Counted from the stretch's first letter, positions 12,379 through 25,075 are shown. The stretch: DNA of 64,000 bases from Toxotes chatareus (GCA_016801885.1 CM028903.1:15206535-15270534); one strand, 5' to 3'. Translations and numbers: made by a program. The notes: generated by a model from the sequence alone, not told the origin.

Positions 12379-12381
<3 letters not shown>

Positions 12382-12465
<84 letters not shown>
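12382..12465. repeat. (GT)n microsatellite, about 42 units
   Basis: An 84-bp uninterrupted GT tract lying between the two RFX-like sites. It may form Z-DNA and is likely to vary in length between individuals. Confidence 0.98.
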
Positions 12466-12469
<4 letters not shown>

Positions 12470-12722
12470 CAGCTTCATATCAAAACGCTGATGCTGGATT
12501 TCAATTTTTCTGACACTGAACTGCGTAAACAATGGAATGCACCCCCAAATAAAAAGAAGATACACACACATGCACGTGCACACACTCTAAACTAGTAACA
12601 ATTATTAGTGCTGCTGAGAAACTGTTAAAATAAAAACAAAAAACAGGGGGATAGAGATTATGAAGTGTATGGGGGGTAATAGTGACACAGGAGGAGACAG
12701 GACTATCCTAGATCTGGAAACA

Positions 12723-12736
12723 GTTACCATGGTAAC
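12723..12736. promoter_or_regulatory. RFX X-box-like site (2 of 2)
   Basis: GTTACCATGGTAAC is a perfect 14-bp palindrome and an exact match to GTTNCCATGGNAAC, 403 bp from the first site. The flanking bases of the two sites differ, so they are not an obvious recent duplication. The function of the pair is inferred from the motif only. Confidence 0.5.
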
Positions 12737-12739
12737 AGA

Positions 12740-13109
12740 GGTACAGTAGAGATGGTTTTAAGAAAAGATGGCTTTTGTGTCATTATCCTATGTCAGAGCA
12801 TACGCACGGCTACCTCATATGCACTCGTTATCACAGAGGCAGCTACAGATGTGTGCAAATACACATAGACCATGCACACAAACACAAACATCCACAGACA
12901 CTACTAGTGGACAAGGAGTTTACTCCTTAAATGGAAATGTTGCAAGTAACTGTCAGCATGATAAAGTAAAAAGAGAGCAGGAAAGGGATTGTGAAGAAGA
13001 AAAAAACCCAAAGAAACTAGATCATAGAGCACAGAAACTTCTCTTTTCCTTTTATTGAAGAGGAAAATTGGCTTTAGACTCTAACGGCCGTGACTGTACA
13101 GAGGCACAT

Positions 13110-13151
<42 letters not shown>

Positions 13152-13612
13152 CATACTGTGATCTTGTGTTTGATTTCAGCTTGATTCTGTGTTCTGAATG
13201 TTATTTACAGCATTTCTTTTAAATGAAAGCTCCTCTTCTTTAGATCTAGGTTACATTAAAATGACTTTACTGTGTAATAACAGAACGTCCTGATAAGGAT
13301 TGTAATATTATCACATTAGTGTATGGTTCCACTGACTGCAACGATAGGGTTGTGACTGTGCAGATCTCAGGTCAGATCAGTGAGGCACTGCTCCTTTTTC
13401 AGTGCAATGGAGCGTGGGATTAAATGCAGACCCTGGATCAGCTGGAACGACTCATGCTGTGCTCTGGGCTCTCTCTGCACTGTGCTGGGTCAATGAGACA
13501 GAGTAGGCGATGATTATGAGGGAGAGAGAGAGAGATGCACACATACTCCTCTACTATCAAAAACCACTTTGACTCTGTTCATTATTTCTTCTATCTCTCC
13601 GACTAACCAAGA
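12740..13612. other. non-coding sequence, no gene seen
   Basis: CA-rich scattered sequence (12840-12900) precedes unique-looking DNA. The 96-codon frame at 12768-13058 reads through CA-rich and purine-rich stretches and has no recognisable domain. Confidence 0.6.
13113..13147. repeat. (AC)n microsatellite, about 17 units
   Basis: A 35-bp uninterrupted AC tract. Confidence 0.97.
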
Positions 13613-13614
13613 CT

Positions 13615-13835
13615 GGAGGAACCCATAGACATAATGGCACGGACGTAGCATCTGTAACGTCACTCATAGCTTTGTGTGAAAAGATGCTTTGAAGCCTGCA
13701 GCCAGGTTTACTGCGCACTGCCCTCTTGGCAGTTGTTAAAAGCCAGAAAATCTGAATTTGGCCAGTGTGGTGGAGCCTGAGGGGAGCTGGGGTTCGGTAG
13801 AGTGAGCAGCCGCTACTGTTGCAGAGTCTGATAGC
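13615..13835. repeat. probable old interspersed repeat of teleost type
   Basis: The order of short words (CCCATAGACATAAT, then GACGTAGCATCTGTAACGTCAC, then a TTTGAAGCC block and a CCCTCTTGGCAG block) resembles a dispersed fish repeat that I remember only in outline. It has no open frame and no visible terminal repeats or target duplication. The call depends on memory of the family, and no class is assigned. Confidence 0.35.
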
Positions 13836-14169
13836 CTGAGTAAATCAAAGTAAACACATTTTCTTTAAGGCTTAATATGTTCTTGATGCAACCCTTTAGA
13901 AAATCACCAGTGTGCCATACTCAAAGCTTGTTCTTGTTTTTGGTTTTTGTTAAGAGCAAACATCAAGTGGCCATTAGAGGAAGTGCATCTTAAAGTACCT
14001 CTGCACTGGTAGAAATATTCACTTAGTAGACTCAGGCTCCACTTCCGCTTCAGTGCAAGACTTAAGAAAACCTAGGTTGCATTTTCCCCTCTCCACAAAA
14101 TCTGAAAGCCCAAGCAACGCAGCCTAAAAACCAAGGTTCAGGAAGGTCAATATGATCCTATTTTTCAGT

Positions 14170-14365
14170 TCAGCATTCTGGTGGTTTTCCACAATGGCTG
14201 AGACTCTGAATTGTAACCAAGTGCTTATTATGGTAACTATGACTATGTCCCCTAACCTTAAAAAAGCACTTATTTTAAGCCAAACCATGATGTTTTTCTA
14301 AATTGTTTTTCTGCCTAAACATAACCAAACCTGAATCATAGTGTTTTCTAATCATAAAATAGATT
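14170..14365. repeat. probable interspersed repeat with CCTAAAC/ACCAAAC words
   Basis: Recurrent diverged CCTAACC, CCTAAACATAACCAAACC and GTTTTTCT words at 14245-14350 resemble the internally repetitive part of a common fish non-autonomous element. Related wording recurs near 29855-29880. Ends and class cannot be fixed from sequence alone. Confidence 0.35.
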
Positions 14366-14551
14366 TTGTTTTGTCATGCTTTTGGAAGGCACAGACAAAA
14401 AAATGCAAACATGAAACAACACAGTTTACAACACAACTGCATGTACGGAAACGTAAGAGAGGTAGCCAGCATGTTGCTGGTTTGTTTTAAAAAGTGAGAT
14501 AGATGCTGTGGAGTATCTTGCCACAAGGTTAAAATTAGAACCACAACCTCT

Positions 14552-14572
14552 ACACACACACACACACACACA
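14552..14572. repeat. (AC)n microsatellite
   Basis: About ten AC units. Confidence 0.92.
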
Positions 14573-16736
14573 AACACTTAAACAACAAAAACTGACAAAC
14601 AAAACACTTCCAAATGTGTTTTCACATGTAAATAACTATAGATATTTTTTAGATTGCTACAAGATGAGAGCAAAATTGTCAAACATTTGATGTTAAGTGA
14701 AACCATGAAAACATGATCTTTCGGCATTCTCAGAGGACTCCAGATGTCTCTGCATGTGATGAAAGACAAAGGTCTAATGAGCAGACAGTTCTGAAGATGC
14801 AGCACGCAGGAAAACACTGGTTTCCAGGTGTGAAGGGCCAATTTTAATGAGTAACACTGTTTATTATGAACTGTTTGCTCAAAATCGCGGCATGCCAGCA
14901 GCAGCAGAAGCAGCAGGATGCATGGTTGAAACACAGTAACAGCATTTCCTTGACAAAGCCTTTTTTGATTGAGTGGACTTTGTTGCCAGAGGGAAACAGA
15001 GTGGGTTAGTTAGGTGGAGAGCAGTGCCTCCAGAGGCTCTTCAATTGGCTCGAAACAAGGGATTTGAACATGAGAAATCAACCACACAGTAACTGTCCCT
15101 AGCTTTGGTGTAGGTAGGAATGAGAACAAATAAGTAACAGCAGCAGCATGATTGCAGTGCAAATGCAGATGCAAGGGATGCACCATGATCAACAAGTCAA
15201 CGGAGAGCATGAGGACTGTTTGATGCTCAATATTTATGTTGACAAAACCCAACCAGCCTTTTAAAAAAGTTATATAGGCTGAAAACACACTGTGCATTAA
15301 GGGATTACTGGCAACATTACAGGTGCACTCACTTTTTATTTTATCTCCAAATAAAGTGGTGACTAATTTGCCCAGTTGCTATTCTTCCCAGGGTCTGAAT
15401 TCATAGATCTATGAACCACTATGAAGAGGACAGTGTTGTCATAACCAATAGAACTATATATGAAAATAAAATCCAGGTTGTAATAAACATTATTTTTAAT
15501 TTCAGTGTTATGAATTCCTTATAATTTTATGGACTTGGAGACTATAGATTTTTCCACAATTTTGGGATGTGGACTTTGGAGAACATGTTTCAGTTGCAAG
15601 TCCCATCAGTTTTATAGAAGTAACTCTTTAAAGCAGGATAAGACAAGATAAATCATTTCAGTACTGAAGTGGTTAAAGAGGACTGAGTGTGTAACAAAAT
15701 TGTTTAGAGTACATTTACTCAGTACGGGTTTAGGGGTACATCTGAGGACAAGCTTCACTCCGGGACATGTGAACAGCCATCAAAAGAAAGCTGACTTATG
15801 AACATAAAAGTGAGTTCATTAACGAGAGCGACACCCTCCATCATCACCCATTAGGTCAGGCTGTTTTTGATGTGTAATTATCCTTGCTGATGCATTCACA
15901 CTCAAACACACAAACACAAGCACGGGACTGGGATACACACACAAAAACACTCCTCCACATACACACACACACACACACACCTTCACAAAACACATGCACA
16001 CACCCAAATCCCAAACCCAAAAAAAGGATGTTGTTGGAAATTTAAATGGCAATACCTAATGTGCATGCTTGCACACATTAGCTTTGTTTGTTTGTTTATT
16101 TATTTATTTTTACAAACACTATCTAAACTCAGAGCAACTTTTTGCATTAATGCTGGCTCACTTGAACAAGGCAATTGGAACATCATTTGTGAGTCTAGCT
16201 TGTGATCTTAGTTCTATTTTAATGAAGTCATAACCTCATCAGGGACAGCCTGACACAAAGGAATTAAAAAAAAAAAGAAGAAATCAAGGAACATATGCTC
16301 TTTTTACCACTGCTCTGTTTTTTTGGTCTCTTTTCTCTTTCTTCCAACAAAAGAGAAGATTAATGCATTTTGATGAATAACTGTGTGTATGTACGTGTAT
16401 GAGCGTGCTCACATTTGTGTGCCTCTTTGTGTGTATACAAGCATGTCTGTGTGTATATCTGTGGGGGTATGTTTATTTACATTTTTTTATGCCTCTCTGC
16501 ACCGTAAGCATTTCCACTACTCATAGAGTAAGCTTTTTTTTTTGTCTGTTTGTGGAAACTTTAGCTGTGCTAAAAAGCAAAGCTTTCTGGCTGCCCCTTC
16601 TCCATGTTCGTTCGAACCTAACAGAAACCTTCTCCTGCACTCTGACTGCCTGAACAGAGAAGAAGTTTATGCAGAAAACTTTCTTAAGTATTTTGGAGAG
16701 TTGAGCTGGGAACATAGTGTCTAATTTAAAGGAAAA

Positions 16737-16738
<2 letters not shown>
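14573..16738. other. non-coding sequence, no gene seen
   Basis: Unique-looking DNA. A frame on the minus strand (14578-14934, 118 codons) is Leu/Cys-rich and unrecognised. An imperfect hairpin lies at 16056-16081, and a TTTA run near 16089-16112. CA-rich scattered sequence fills 15898-16010. Confidence 0.6.
15961..15981. repeat. (AC)n microsatellite
   Basis: About ten AC units in a CA-rich neighbourhood. Confidence 0.92.
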
Positions 16739-16739
<1 letters not shown>

Positions 16740-16778
<39 letters not shown>

Positions 16779-16780
16779 CA
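16740..16780. repeat. (GT)n microsatellite with GCGCGC end
   Basis: About 16 GT units passing into GCGCGCACA. The whole tract alternates purine and pyrimidine, a classic Z-DNA-prone arrangement. Confidence 0.95.
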
Positions 16781-18292
16781 CTCGTGTCTTTATCTGTTTG
16801 TGGCTGAGAGCTTGAAGACATATCCTGCTGCTGGTAAATCACCCAAAGCAACATGGTTTGGGGAGGAAGCAGTGGGAGGGAGAGGAGAAGAGGTGATGTA
16901 GGAGATCAGTGGGGAAGGAGTGAAAGGGAAAGACAGAGGAGTGATCATTTGGAACCCCAGGTCTTATCAAACATTGTTAGTGCACCCTACTGCCTCTCAT
17001 TTACAATCTTAAGTTTTTTTTTTTCTTCCCCTCCTCTGAGCCATACTCACATGCAAGCCCAAGCAACACAAACACACTGACAGAAGCACATTAGGAGAGA
17101 CAGGCACAAAGGAATATACAATTTATTATCAACAATAAAGAAAATATCTAAAAACACAGTGGCACAGTAATGTGTAGCGTATGAAATCAGCAAGAAGCTT
17201 TTATATTTTAAGTTATTTTCAAGCTGTATCTACATGAAATGTTTTATACACACAGTTTTATATGAGATTATGCTGCACCTATGCAATAATGTGATTTACA
17301 CACACACAAATAGGCTCACTTACACAGTCGGACACACATACACAAACATGTACACGCACATCCTCACCCTACACATAATACACAAAGGTATTCAGCAAAG
17401 GGCTGCTATTAATCCAACAAGGAAGTAACAGGAGACTTTCCCAGAATCCATAGCAACATCTCTCATCACCCCTATTGCTCCCTAGTGATTTGATACTCTA
17501 CTGTGTTACAAATAAGCGAGTTCTGGAATGTGTGTTTGTGTGTCTCAAGGTGCACGAGTGTGCATATGATTGTATTATTCCCTGTAATAGTGTACACCAC
17601 ACCATACCCTTTGACAGCATGGATCCAGTATATAGTGGGGAATATATAGTGTATATGCACCTTGATGAGAAATGATACACATAAAGATGGCAGGTCCACC
17701 ACTTAATCTGCATTTGCTAAAAATGGGCCCTGATGTGTGTGTGTGACTCAAAATGATTGAAACATAAACGAGGAAACTGTATGATCAGTCATTCCGGACA
17801 AAACAAGCTAGCACTCTCTGGGGCTGATAAAAGTATCAAAGTTATTCTGATATTTTTACATTTTTATAGCTTCTGGAGCCTCTTGTGTTTTGTGTTCATC
17901 TCCCTGTGGTGCTGTCTATGGTTCAGAGTTTTGAATAAACAAGCATTTATAGTCAAAGAAGAATTACGGAGAACAGATAGAAAGAGAAAGTGAGACACCA
18001 CAAGGAGTGAAGGAGAGAAACAGAGAAAGACACAGAATAGCAGTGATCATGGCAAAGTGAAGAGTGTATAGGAAATAAAAACTACATTAATCTGATATTC
18101 CAAAGCAGCAAATTACAGATATGTTTGGCATTTGCTCAAACACTGGCTATCATATGGTGGTAGTTGATGGACAAAATGCAAGCATCTTGACGTATGACTC
18201 ATGCCATTAAAGGGATGATATCTAACCAAATATTCTGCCAAGTGATTAGAGAGTGATGGTCAATTCCAATAACCCAAGAAATCCACTGAAAA

Positions 18293-18300
<8 letters not shown>
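16781..18300. other. non-coding sequence, no gene seen
   Basis: Begins with a purine-rich patch (16855-16945), then unique-looking DNA with CA-rich scatter (17295-17385) and a small TATATAGTG tandem (17629-17655). No frame is recognisable. Confidence 0.6.
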
Positions 18301-18323
<23 letters not shown>

Positions 18324-18450
18324 TGTGTGAACTGCGAAAAAAAGGTTGAGGCATAGAAAGAAGTCAGTATATGAAACACACCGGGTAAGGAGAAGACAAA
18401 GGTGGAGGAGAAGATAAGTTGAGGAAAAAAAGGAGAGGAGTAAAAAGGAT
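18280..18450 (+). repeat. (GA)n microsatellite in a purine-rich tract
   Basis: A pure AG run at 18303-18322 lies in roughly 170 bp of A/G-biased plus-strand sequence. It generates Leu/Ser-rich spurious frames on the minus strand. Confidence 0.85.
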
Positions 18451-20445
18451 GAATCATCTTGATTTGTATTTGTTCTTTGCCTGATGATAACCAGACAGTA
18501 GTGTCTTCACAGACCATCTGTAATGATAATAAAATGTGCACACTCACATATGCAGGCACATGCACACATGCTGGCATATCAAGCCATCACACCAAACTCC
18601 TGAGATAAAGAACTTGCCAATTAGTCATAATACAAGATGTCTAGTCTAGATAAATGTCCAGCCTACCTCCCTCTGTCTGTCTGTCTCTCCTTTCCTCTGA
18701 GCCATAAAATCCCTTTTGCACAGTTTATAGCCACTATAATTGCAAATATGAGGTGACATGAAATGGTCAAGGTTAAATATGTCCAAAGGAATTTGTGCTT
18801 TATGCTGCAATTGCGTAACTACAGCAACTTGACCATTACGTAGAGGATCCAACCAGCCCTCATCAGTCCTTTCATTCTCTCACAGCATATGGCTTTTGTC
18901 CTTGATGTGGCTGAACTACAAAACAGAAATTGTCCAATTTTACCTTCAGTCCCACTAAAAGACTGAAAAGAGTCTAGAGTGCCACCAGCACTTGTGTTTG
19001 TGTATAACTGAACACATTTTTTTTTTCTTTTTATTCATGAAGTAATAACTGTCAGCCACATCCTCAAACTTATACCTACATTCCACAAACTTGCTCTTTT
19101 CAACTCAAAGGAGCAACAGTTTCACACAAAGTGCTTCCTGGATACCTGAACCCAGACGTTTGTGTCTGCAGTCTCAGTATTCTGGTGAGTCCTCAAAGCT
19201 CAAAACCACATGTGAGGATTGGAAGAGAAATCCAGCGGTAAATCAAAAGCTTTATCTTCACACTTACTTCAGTCCTGTGCAACATACACATTTAGCAGGT
19301 GCAGCACCGGTCCAGCTGTTGATACCCACACACAAGTTATCATCCCTTATGAACATTTGTATGATGCCTAGCTCCCTCACTGTGAGCATGCCATATTTCT
19401 TTTTTTTTTTTTTTTAAAGTCATAGAGTATTAACAGTTTTCAGTATTATGTGGGGCTCAACAACTTCCCTTGTCGTCCTATAACAAATAAATGCAGGGCA
19501 TACAGGAACACTTCTTTTTATTAAATGTCTCTGGTTATATTTGCTTCTAAGGACATTGGACCATTTACACTAAAATACAGCCTTATTAAACAGGTGTATT
19601 TGGAGCAAAAGGCTTCATTTTTGAGGATGCTACCTAAGTCCACAGAGTCCAAGAAATCCAAGGAGCATGCAAGAGATTCGGGAGATCAATTAAACTGTCA
19701 TATAAAATATAGTAGCTGCAAAACTTCATGAATGTTGCAGGTTCCTTTAAATCCTAAGGAGCCCTTCTTATTTGAGTGCTCATGATGCTACCCTGGACAT
19801 ACCCTGATAATATGCCAAGTTCCCCTCAGATGCTAATGAAGCCTTTTAAAGTCGAGACATATGCTCAGACAGCAAACAGTCATACTGTCTAATGAACCAC
19901 GATCCTGGAGACCCAAAAGGTCTTGGACTGACATGGACATCGTGTTAAGAAATGGGGATATTATGAGAGATTAAGAACTGTTACAGGAGGGAAAAAAAGA
20001 AGCATAAGCAGTAACAGCAGTTTGACAGGACGGCTCAACTGAGTGTAAATTGTTGGATTAAGGTCGGACCGATGTTGAGTCAGATAAGTGACGTGATAAG
20101 TGTCATTGTCACTCGATAGTGATAAACTGCCATGGCATGGCATGCACTACTGTGGAGCTGTGCTAAGTCATGGGGATGAGGGTGAGCTGTTGATTTCTTG
20201 ACTAAAGAGAGAACATACATACTTTAAAAAGAGCACAATTACATTATTAAATGCAAAACTTTTGCATACTATGAAATGAGAAAAGAGATGATTGCTTTAA
20301 CGGGGAGTTTGGCTGAGAGAAGAAGAAAAAAAACTGCTTAATAGACTTCTGATGTGTTCAATGATAGATCTGTTGAATGCCCATAAAACCTCGTTGGTGT
20401 AAATTGCTCCAAGTTCCTTCAAGTTGCTTGAATCTCTCCAATCAC
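18451..20445. other. non-coding sequence, no gene seen
   Basis: Unique-looking DNA, with a T run (about 19400-19416) and a small ATGGC tandem near 20131-20144. The 108-codon frame at 19091-19417 ends in a Phe run encoded by that T tract and has no recognised domain. Confidence 0.6.
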
Positions 20446-20449
20446 CTTT

Positions 20450-20580
20450 TCCAACTCCAATTTTCATTTTCGCCTGTCCTTTTTTTTTAAAACTGCTTTC
20501 TTTCTCTCCTTTTCTCCTCTAGCTCCCCCAATCCTCCCCCAGTCTTTCTTCACCTCTTTTCTTCTCTCCTTATTACCCGT
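20450..20580 (+). repeat. pyrimidine-rich block
   Basis: C/T-biased plus strand with repeated TCTCC, TTTTC and CTCCCC words. No fixed repeat unit. Confidence 0.65.
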
Positions 20581-20584
20581 CCTA

Positions 20585-20690
20585 ATGATAGCCAGTCTTC
20601 ACAGAGAGAGGCTGATAGCAGTGAGCGCCTATCGTTATATTTAGATCTAATTAAAGATCATTATAATCTATCAGCACAATGGAGACCAGA
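20585..20690. promoter_or_regulatory. candidate conserved non-coding element
   Basis: About 100 bp without simple repeat, including the AT-rich core TAGATCTAATTAAAGATCA (20642-20660), flanked by a pyrimidine-rich block and a purine-rich block. Enhancer-like by texture only. Confidence 0.25.
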
Positions 20691-20699
20691 CTGTGATAG

Positions 20700-21745
20700 A
20701 GTCAGAGGAAGGGACATTGGAGAGAGGGAGGGAGGCAGGGAGTAAGAATGAGAACAAGACATAGACTGGGGGAAGGGGAGGTAAAGGAGTACGAGAACTC
20801 GAATGTGCCACAGTCACTGACAACCTCAGAGAACCTCCACTACCCCGCATTGGTCCATAACTACCCCCTTGAATTCCCAATTATCAAAATGTGATTACAA
20901 CACATTACAATGACTGTGACCCCTGTACGGGCACATGAGCAAAAAGGAAAAGCAGGAGTGAGGCTAAACCATTGAATAATAAGAGGTGTGTGAGAATATG
21001 CTCCTGAGTGCTATTAGCACAAAGGAGGGTGACTCTTTGTATGGCATTAAAATGTAATTGGATTAACCAGGGTAAAGTAGTCAAATACAATCTGACATAT
21101 AACGTAGTAGAAAACTACCGAGGCTAACAGCAAACCACAGATTTCATCAACATTTTTGTAATCATTTTTACTCTTCAAAAGAAGAGATGAAAAAAAAATG
21201 CTTCCAAACTCCCCTCACCACCTTTATATTTCCTCAGTTGATTTTTCACAGTATAGCCCTAAGCTGACTGTGGAGTGACAGAGAAATAGAGAAGCAGTGG
21301 CATTTGCCAAGCTCTTTTCTGTATCAGTTGTAGTACTGTGCTTGGCACAGAATTGCTTTTAAAGCAATAGGAATGGGTAAAAATTTCACTGGCCATGTCT
21401 CATATTACTCGTTCTTATCTGTATTGGCTCTTGCCAGTAGCTTCGTGGAGCTTATCGCAACCATAGCCAACTCCTTTTCCCTTCTAATCCCAAAATGAAA
21501 GTATTATTACTTTATTTGAAACTTTAGGCCACACAGGGGATTGCCAAAATGGTCTTTTAATTGGAAATCAAAGAACTTAATAAATTCAGTAAACCTGTGG
21601 CAATCCCAATTTGGCATCTGACTGGAGAACAGGTTATTACCTTGTTCTAATATTCCTATGAAAAGTGGAAGGAATACTACAATGTTGATCCCTGTAGCAC
21701 TGTCCATGGTGCTGATAGAAGAAGCTAGGTGGTTCTATTTAATGT
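20700..21745. other. non-coding sequence, no gene seen
   Basis: A short purine-rich patch (20703-20795), then unique-looking DNA. Diverged inverted words (GGGATTGCC near 21536-21546 and GGCAATCCC near 21599-21607) are noted, but no element is called. Confidence 0.6.
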
Positions 21746-21748
21746 GTG

Positions 21749-21770
21749 CTCTCTCTCTCTCTCTCACACA

Positions 21771-21808
<38 letters not shown>

Positions 21809-21817
21809 AACACAAAC
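21749..21817. repeat. compound (CT)n-(CA)n microsatellite
   Basis: Eight CT units (21749-21764) pass directly into CA units with one ATA interruption and a CAAA-decayed end. Confidence 0.95.
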
Positions 21818-21978
21818 TAAATGGGCATTTTGCTCAAAATGAACACCTGAATAAAGTAGTTATTATTGTTTTTCCATTACATCCTCTAATATCAAGGCAG
21901 TTTTAATCAAATGTGCTAAAAAGGGGAGCAGCCTCGGTCTTGCATTTCCTCCCTGTCTCTACCATACACAGCACCAAA

Positions 21979-21980
<2 letters not shown>

Positions 21981-22032
<52 letters not shown>

Positions 22033-22047
22033 ACAAACACGCACACA
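21981..22047. repeat. (AC)n microsatellite, interrupted
   Basis: About 23 pure AC units (21982-22027), then an imperfect tail. It lies only 165 bp from the compound repeat upstream. Confidence 0.96.
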
Positions 22048-22109
22048 TCAAATCACTTCAAGAGAAATCATGATGATTCTGCTAACACTCTCGCTGTTTA
22101 CTGATGTCT

Positions 22110-22345
22110 AACAAATCCCTTTTTATTTAACGGATGTAATGGCTGGGAATTAATTTTTCATGCCCATTCCTTGTTCTCCTATTAACAGTGAATTATACAA
22201 ATGTGTGTCAGTCCTTCATGCTAATAATGTGAGTGCGTGTTTGTGTACATGTTGTGCAAGGGTCTAGTTTCTGAACTCGTGCTTCAGCTGGATGCTTGGC
22301 TAGGTTTAATTACGCAGTTGCAGCTTTCTAATTTTGCACTTCCAA
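22110..22345. promoter_or_regulatory. candidate conserved non-coding element (weak)
   Basis: Mostly non-repetitive sequence with GGAATTAATTTTTCATGCCC and CATGCTAATAATG words that resemble homeodomain and POU-type sites. There is no direct evidence of conservation. Confidence 0.2.
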
Positions 22346-22349
22346 GTTT

Positions 22350-24705
22350 TCACTTCCTTTAAGGTCAGTTCATGGCTGTGGAGTTTTAAATTACATTCCT
22401 GCTGTGCTCACTGTCTTTTTACCCTCCTCTGTTACTTTCTGTGTTTGTATCGGTTTGTGTGCATTTGTGTATGCACAGTATGTTTGCATTTGTGTGTGAA
22501 AACTTCTCTGCATAATCTGTAAAGATGTATGTGCATGATTCTCTTTCTCTCTCACTGTTGCTCCTGTTGTTGCTGCTGCTATCGTCACCCTAAGGCTGAA
22601 TGAATAAAACAAGTCCAACAGAACCAGAGGATAAGAAGAAGAAGAGGTTACAACACTGAAATACAGACAGCCATACTGATACACACATATACACCGGCTT
22701 GCTTACTTTCGCTTTATCAGTCAGCCACCTCTCGATGTTTCCAAAGCAAAGGTGCCCGTGCCAAGAGGGAGAAAGTCAGATATGAGAACAATGTAGTTAG
22801 AGAAATTCATGAGGGAGATTGAGAGAGGTTAGAGGTCACATAATTATAACAGTCTTGGCTGTGGTTGTCAAGGCAAGGCTTAGCAGGAGAGCACGAGGGG
22901 AAGCACGAGACAGGGAAGGCTTAAGATCACAGTTTATTGCCTGTGTACAAAGGCAGAGAGGCGAGAAGACAAGAGATGATAGGTAAAAGGTAGAGGTATT
23001 TTTGAAAATTTCAAAAAAATATTTTGAAATGCACCTATGACTCATAATTGACTTCTCTCCTGGAAGATCGTCACTTAAAAGGCCATCTGCTCTTTCTCTC
23101 TCTTACAGAAAAATCCAGAATCCATTGGTACGCAAAAGTGTAACTACTGGACATGAAATGTCACGTTTTTTCACTGAAAAGTCAGTGTTCAGTTTATGTG
23201 CCCTGGAGCCTCCAAGTTTCTACATTACACTTATGTACGTCGCATACTGGACCACAGTTGACTTCCAAATTAGTTGTGCTTGTACGTACACGTGTTAAAC
23301 TCAGAGTTGAGAGTTTTGTGTCCTTTTCTAGCTCTGAAAGTGCTCCAGCTGTCACCTACTTAATGTTGTCTATGCAGAAAATGAATGGACTTTTGGTTCT
23401 TTGGTAAGCTGCATTAAGCCTGCACTGTTCTTCTTCAGATGACAGAATGAACAGTGATAAATATTCTAGTGTTACCTGCCTGCGTTCACCTTAATTTACT
23501 CTTGTTTACTGTCATGCTTTACATATTGTAATTTACGTCGGGGAAATGTCAGAAATAAAACTGGTAACACCCTTTTTCACGTTGCACTTCCGCACAATCA
23601 AACCCATTCCCTAGATATCCCATCTTTTTTTTTTTTTTCCCCTCAGCCTGGAATTTTAATTGGTGCCCATTTGGTGAATGAAAATGATTCTTTCTACAAT
23701 GGAAAAAACTCCGGCTCCCGTCACCTCTCATGAATACTTCAACAAGTTACAGCACTTTCACATCATTCATCCTCCCCTGTTCCTCCCTTTCTCCCTCCCT
23801 TGCTCCATCCATCAGGGCAATGCTGTTGCACTTTTTGTTTCTCACCCTAGAAATTTACGTTCATGACTTCTGACTGCTCTTCTCATCACTCTCGATCTAG
23901 CCTGTCTGTCTGCCTCTCTCCATTTTCAGTGCTGTCTCTGGTTGAAGGTTCTGCAAGCTTGTCAAACTCTCACCGTCCCTGCTCTCTGCTGCACGGTGAC
24001 AGCGCGAGCTAGAAGAAAATGACAGACAAGATGATGAAAGAAAGCAGTATTTTTGTATGTTAATTAGCCCAGCCCTTATGTGAGTTGTAGCATTTAAGTA
24101 ACGCAGGGCGACACACAGAGGAAGAAGAAACTTGCACAGAGAAACACAACACACTCTATGAACATACACAGAAACAACGATCAGTTGACAGTTAACCAAC
24201 ATGTTTGGATCGGTCTATTGTGTGGGGGACGGATAAAGGGGAAAAAAAAAAAAAGATCTTATTCTAACAAGCAGAAATTTGCTTGTGTATTGAATCTTAA
24301 ACAGAAACAAGCACATAATCTTTACTCTAATAATAACAATACAAAGTGGCTTACTGTACTTTGAGTTGCATCAGTGGTGCCACAGAGGGTTGTCACTCTT
24401 GAGTGAGGCACTGCAGGTGGGCAAGAGTGTGATTCAATATGAATGAACTCATCTGTGCTCGTTGCTCATTAGACAGATGGACTGAGATGAATAAACAGAG
24501 AATGAGAGAGACAAGGAAAGAGAAAGAGAAGTGGAATTGTACTCTAGAGCTGACAGATATAAAAATAAATAAATAATTAAACTGAACTGGGGAAAAAAGT
24601 GAGAACTGGAAAGAAGTGGGGGATGAGGGAATGAATAAAACAAAGGAAAAAGTGAACATCAAAAAGTGTGTGTAAATGTGTGAGAGTGAAAGAAGGTTTC
24701 AAAGA
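22350..24705. other. non-coding sequence, no gene seen
   Basis: Unique-looking DNA with GT-rich scatter (22440-22500), a T run (about 23625-23638) and purine-rich patches (24475-24640). Frames at 22391-22684 and 23897-24202 (minus, 97 and 101 codons) have no recognised domain. Confidence 0.6.
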
Positions 24706-24714
24706 GGGTGTGTT

Positions 24715-25075
24715 TTTATTAACACACCATTAAAGAATAAATATATGACAGCTCTAATGGGCTATTGGAGCTCCCATAGCACATGATGGATGGAATTAAA
24801 GTAATTGCCTCTGTGTGTTTAAATCAATTACAGAATGCCGCTGCACAGAGGCGTGACAAATTGCAAGAAGAGTCCTCACAAAAGACTTTCTTGTTTGTGT
24901 GTGTGTGTTTGTGTGTTCTCTAATCTGACATCCTTCTCATTTTCCTGGAATCCAGGAGCCAATGACCTTTTCCTGGGAATTATTTCTCCCATTCATTTCA
25001 CTTCATCGCTGCCTGTAGGATGAACTGAATCGACGTACTTCACCATGAATATTCCTGTCACCGATAAACATTTAG
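24715..25075. promoter_or_regulatory. candidate conserved non-coding element
   Basis: Two non-repetitive parts flank a short GT run (24896-24918). The left part holds ATTAAAG, TGACAGCTC (TALE-type TGACAG core), AAAGTAATTGCC and AAATCAATTACAG words. The right part (24950-25070) ends with CACCATGAATATTCC. It is homeodomain-site-rich, but conservation is untested. Confidence 0.3.

Noticed and set aside
15400..15415. 16-bp perfect palindrome TTCATAGATCTATGAA
   Set aside because: With 8-bp arms and no spacer, about one is expected by chance in the window.
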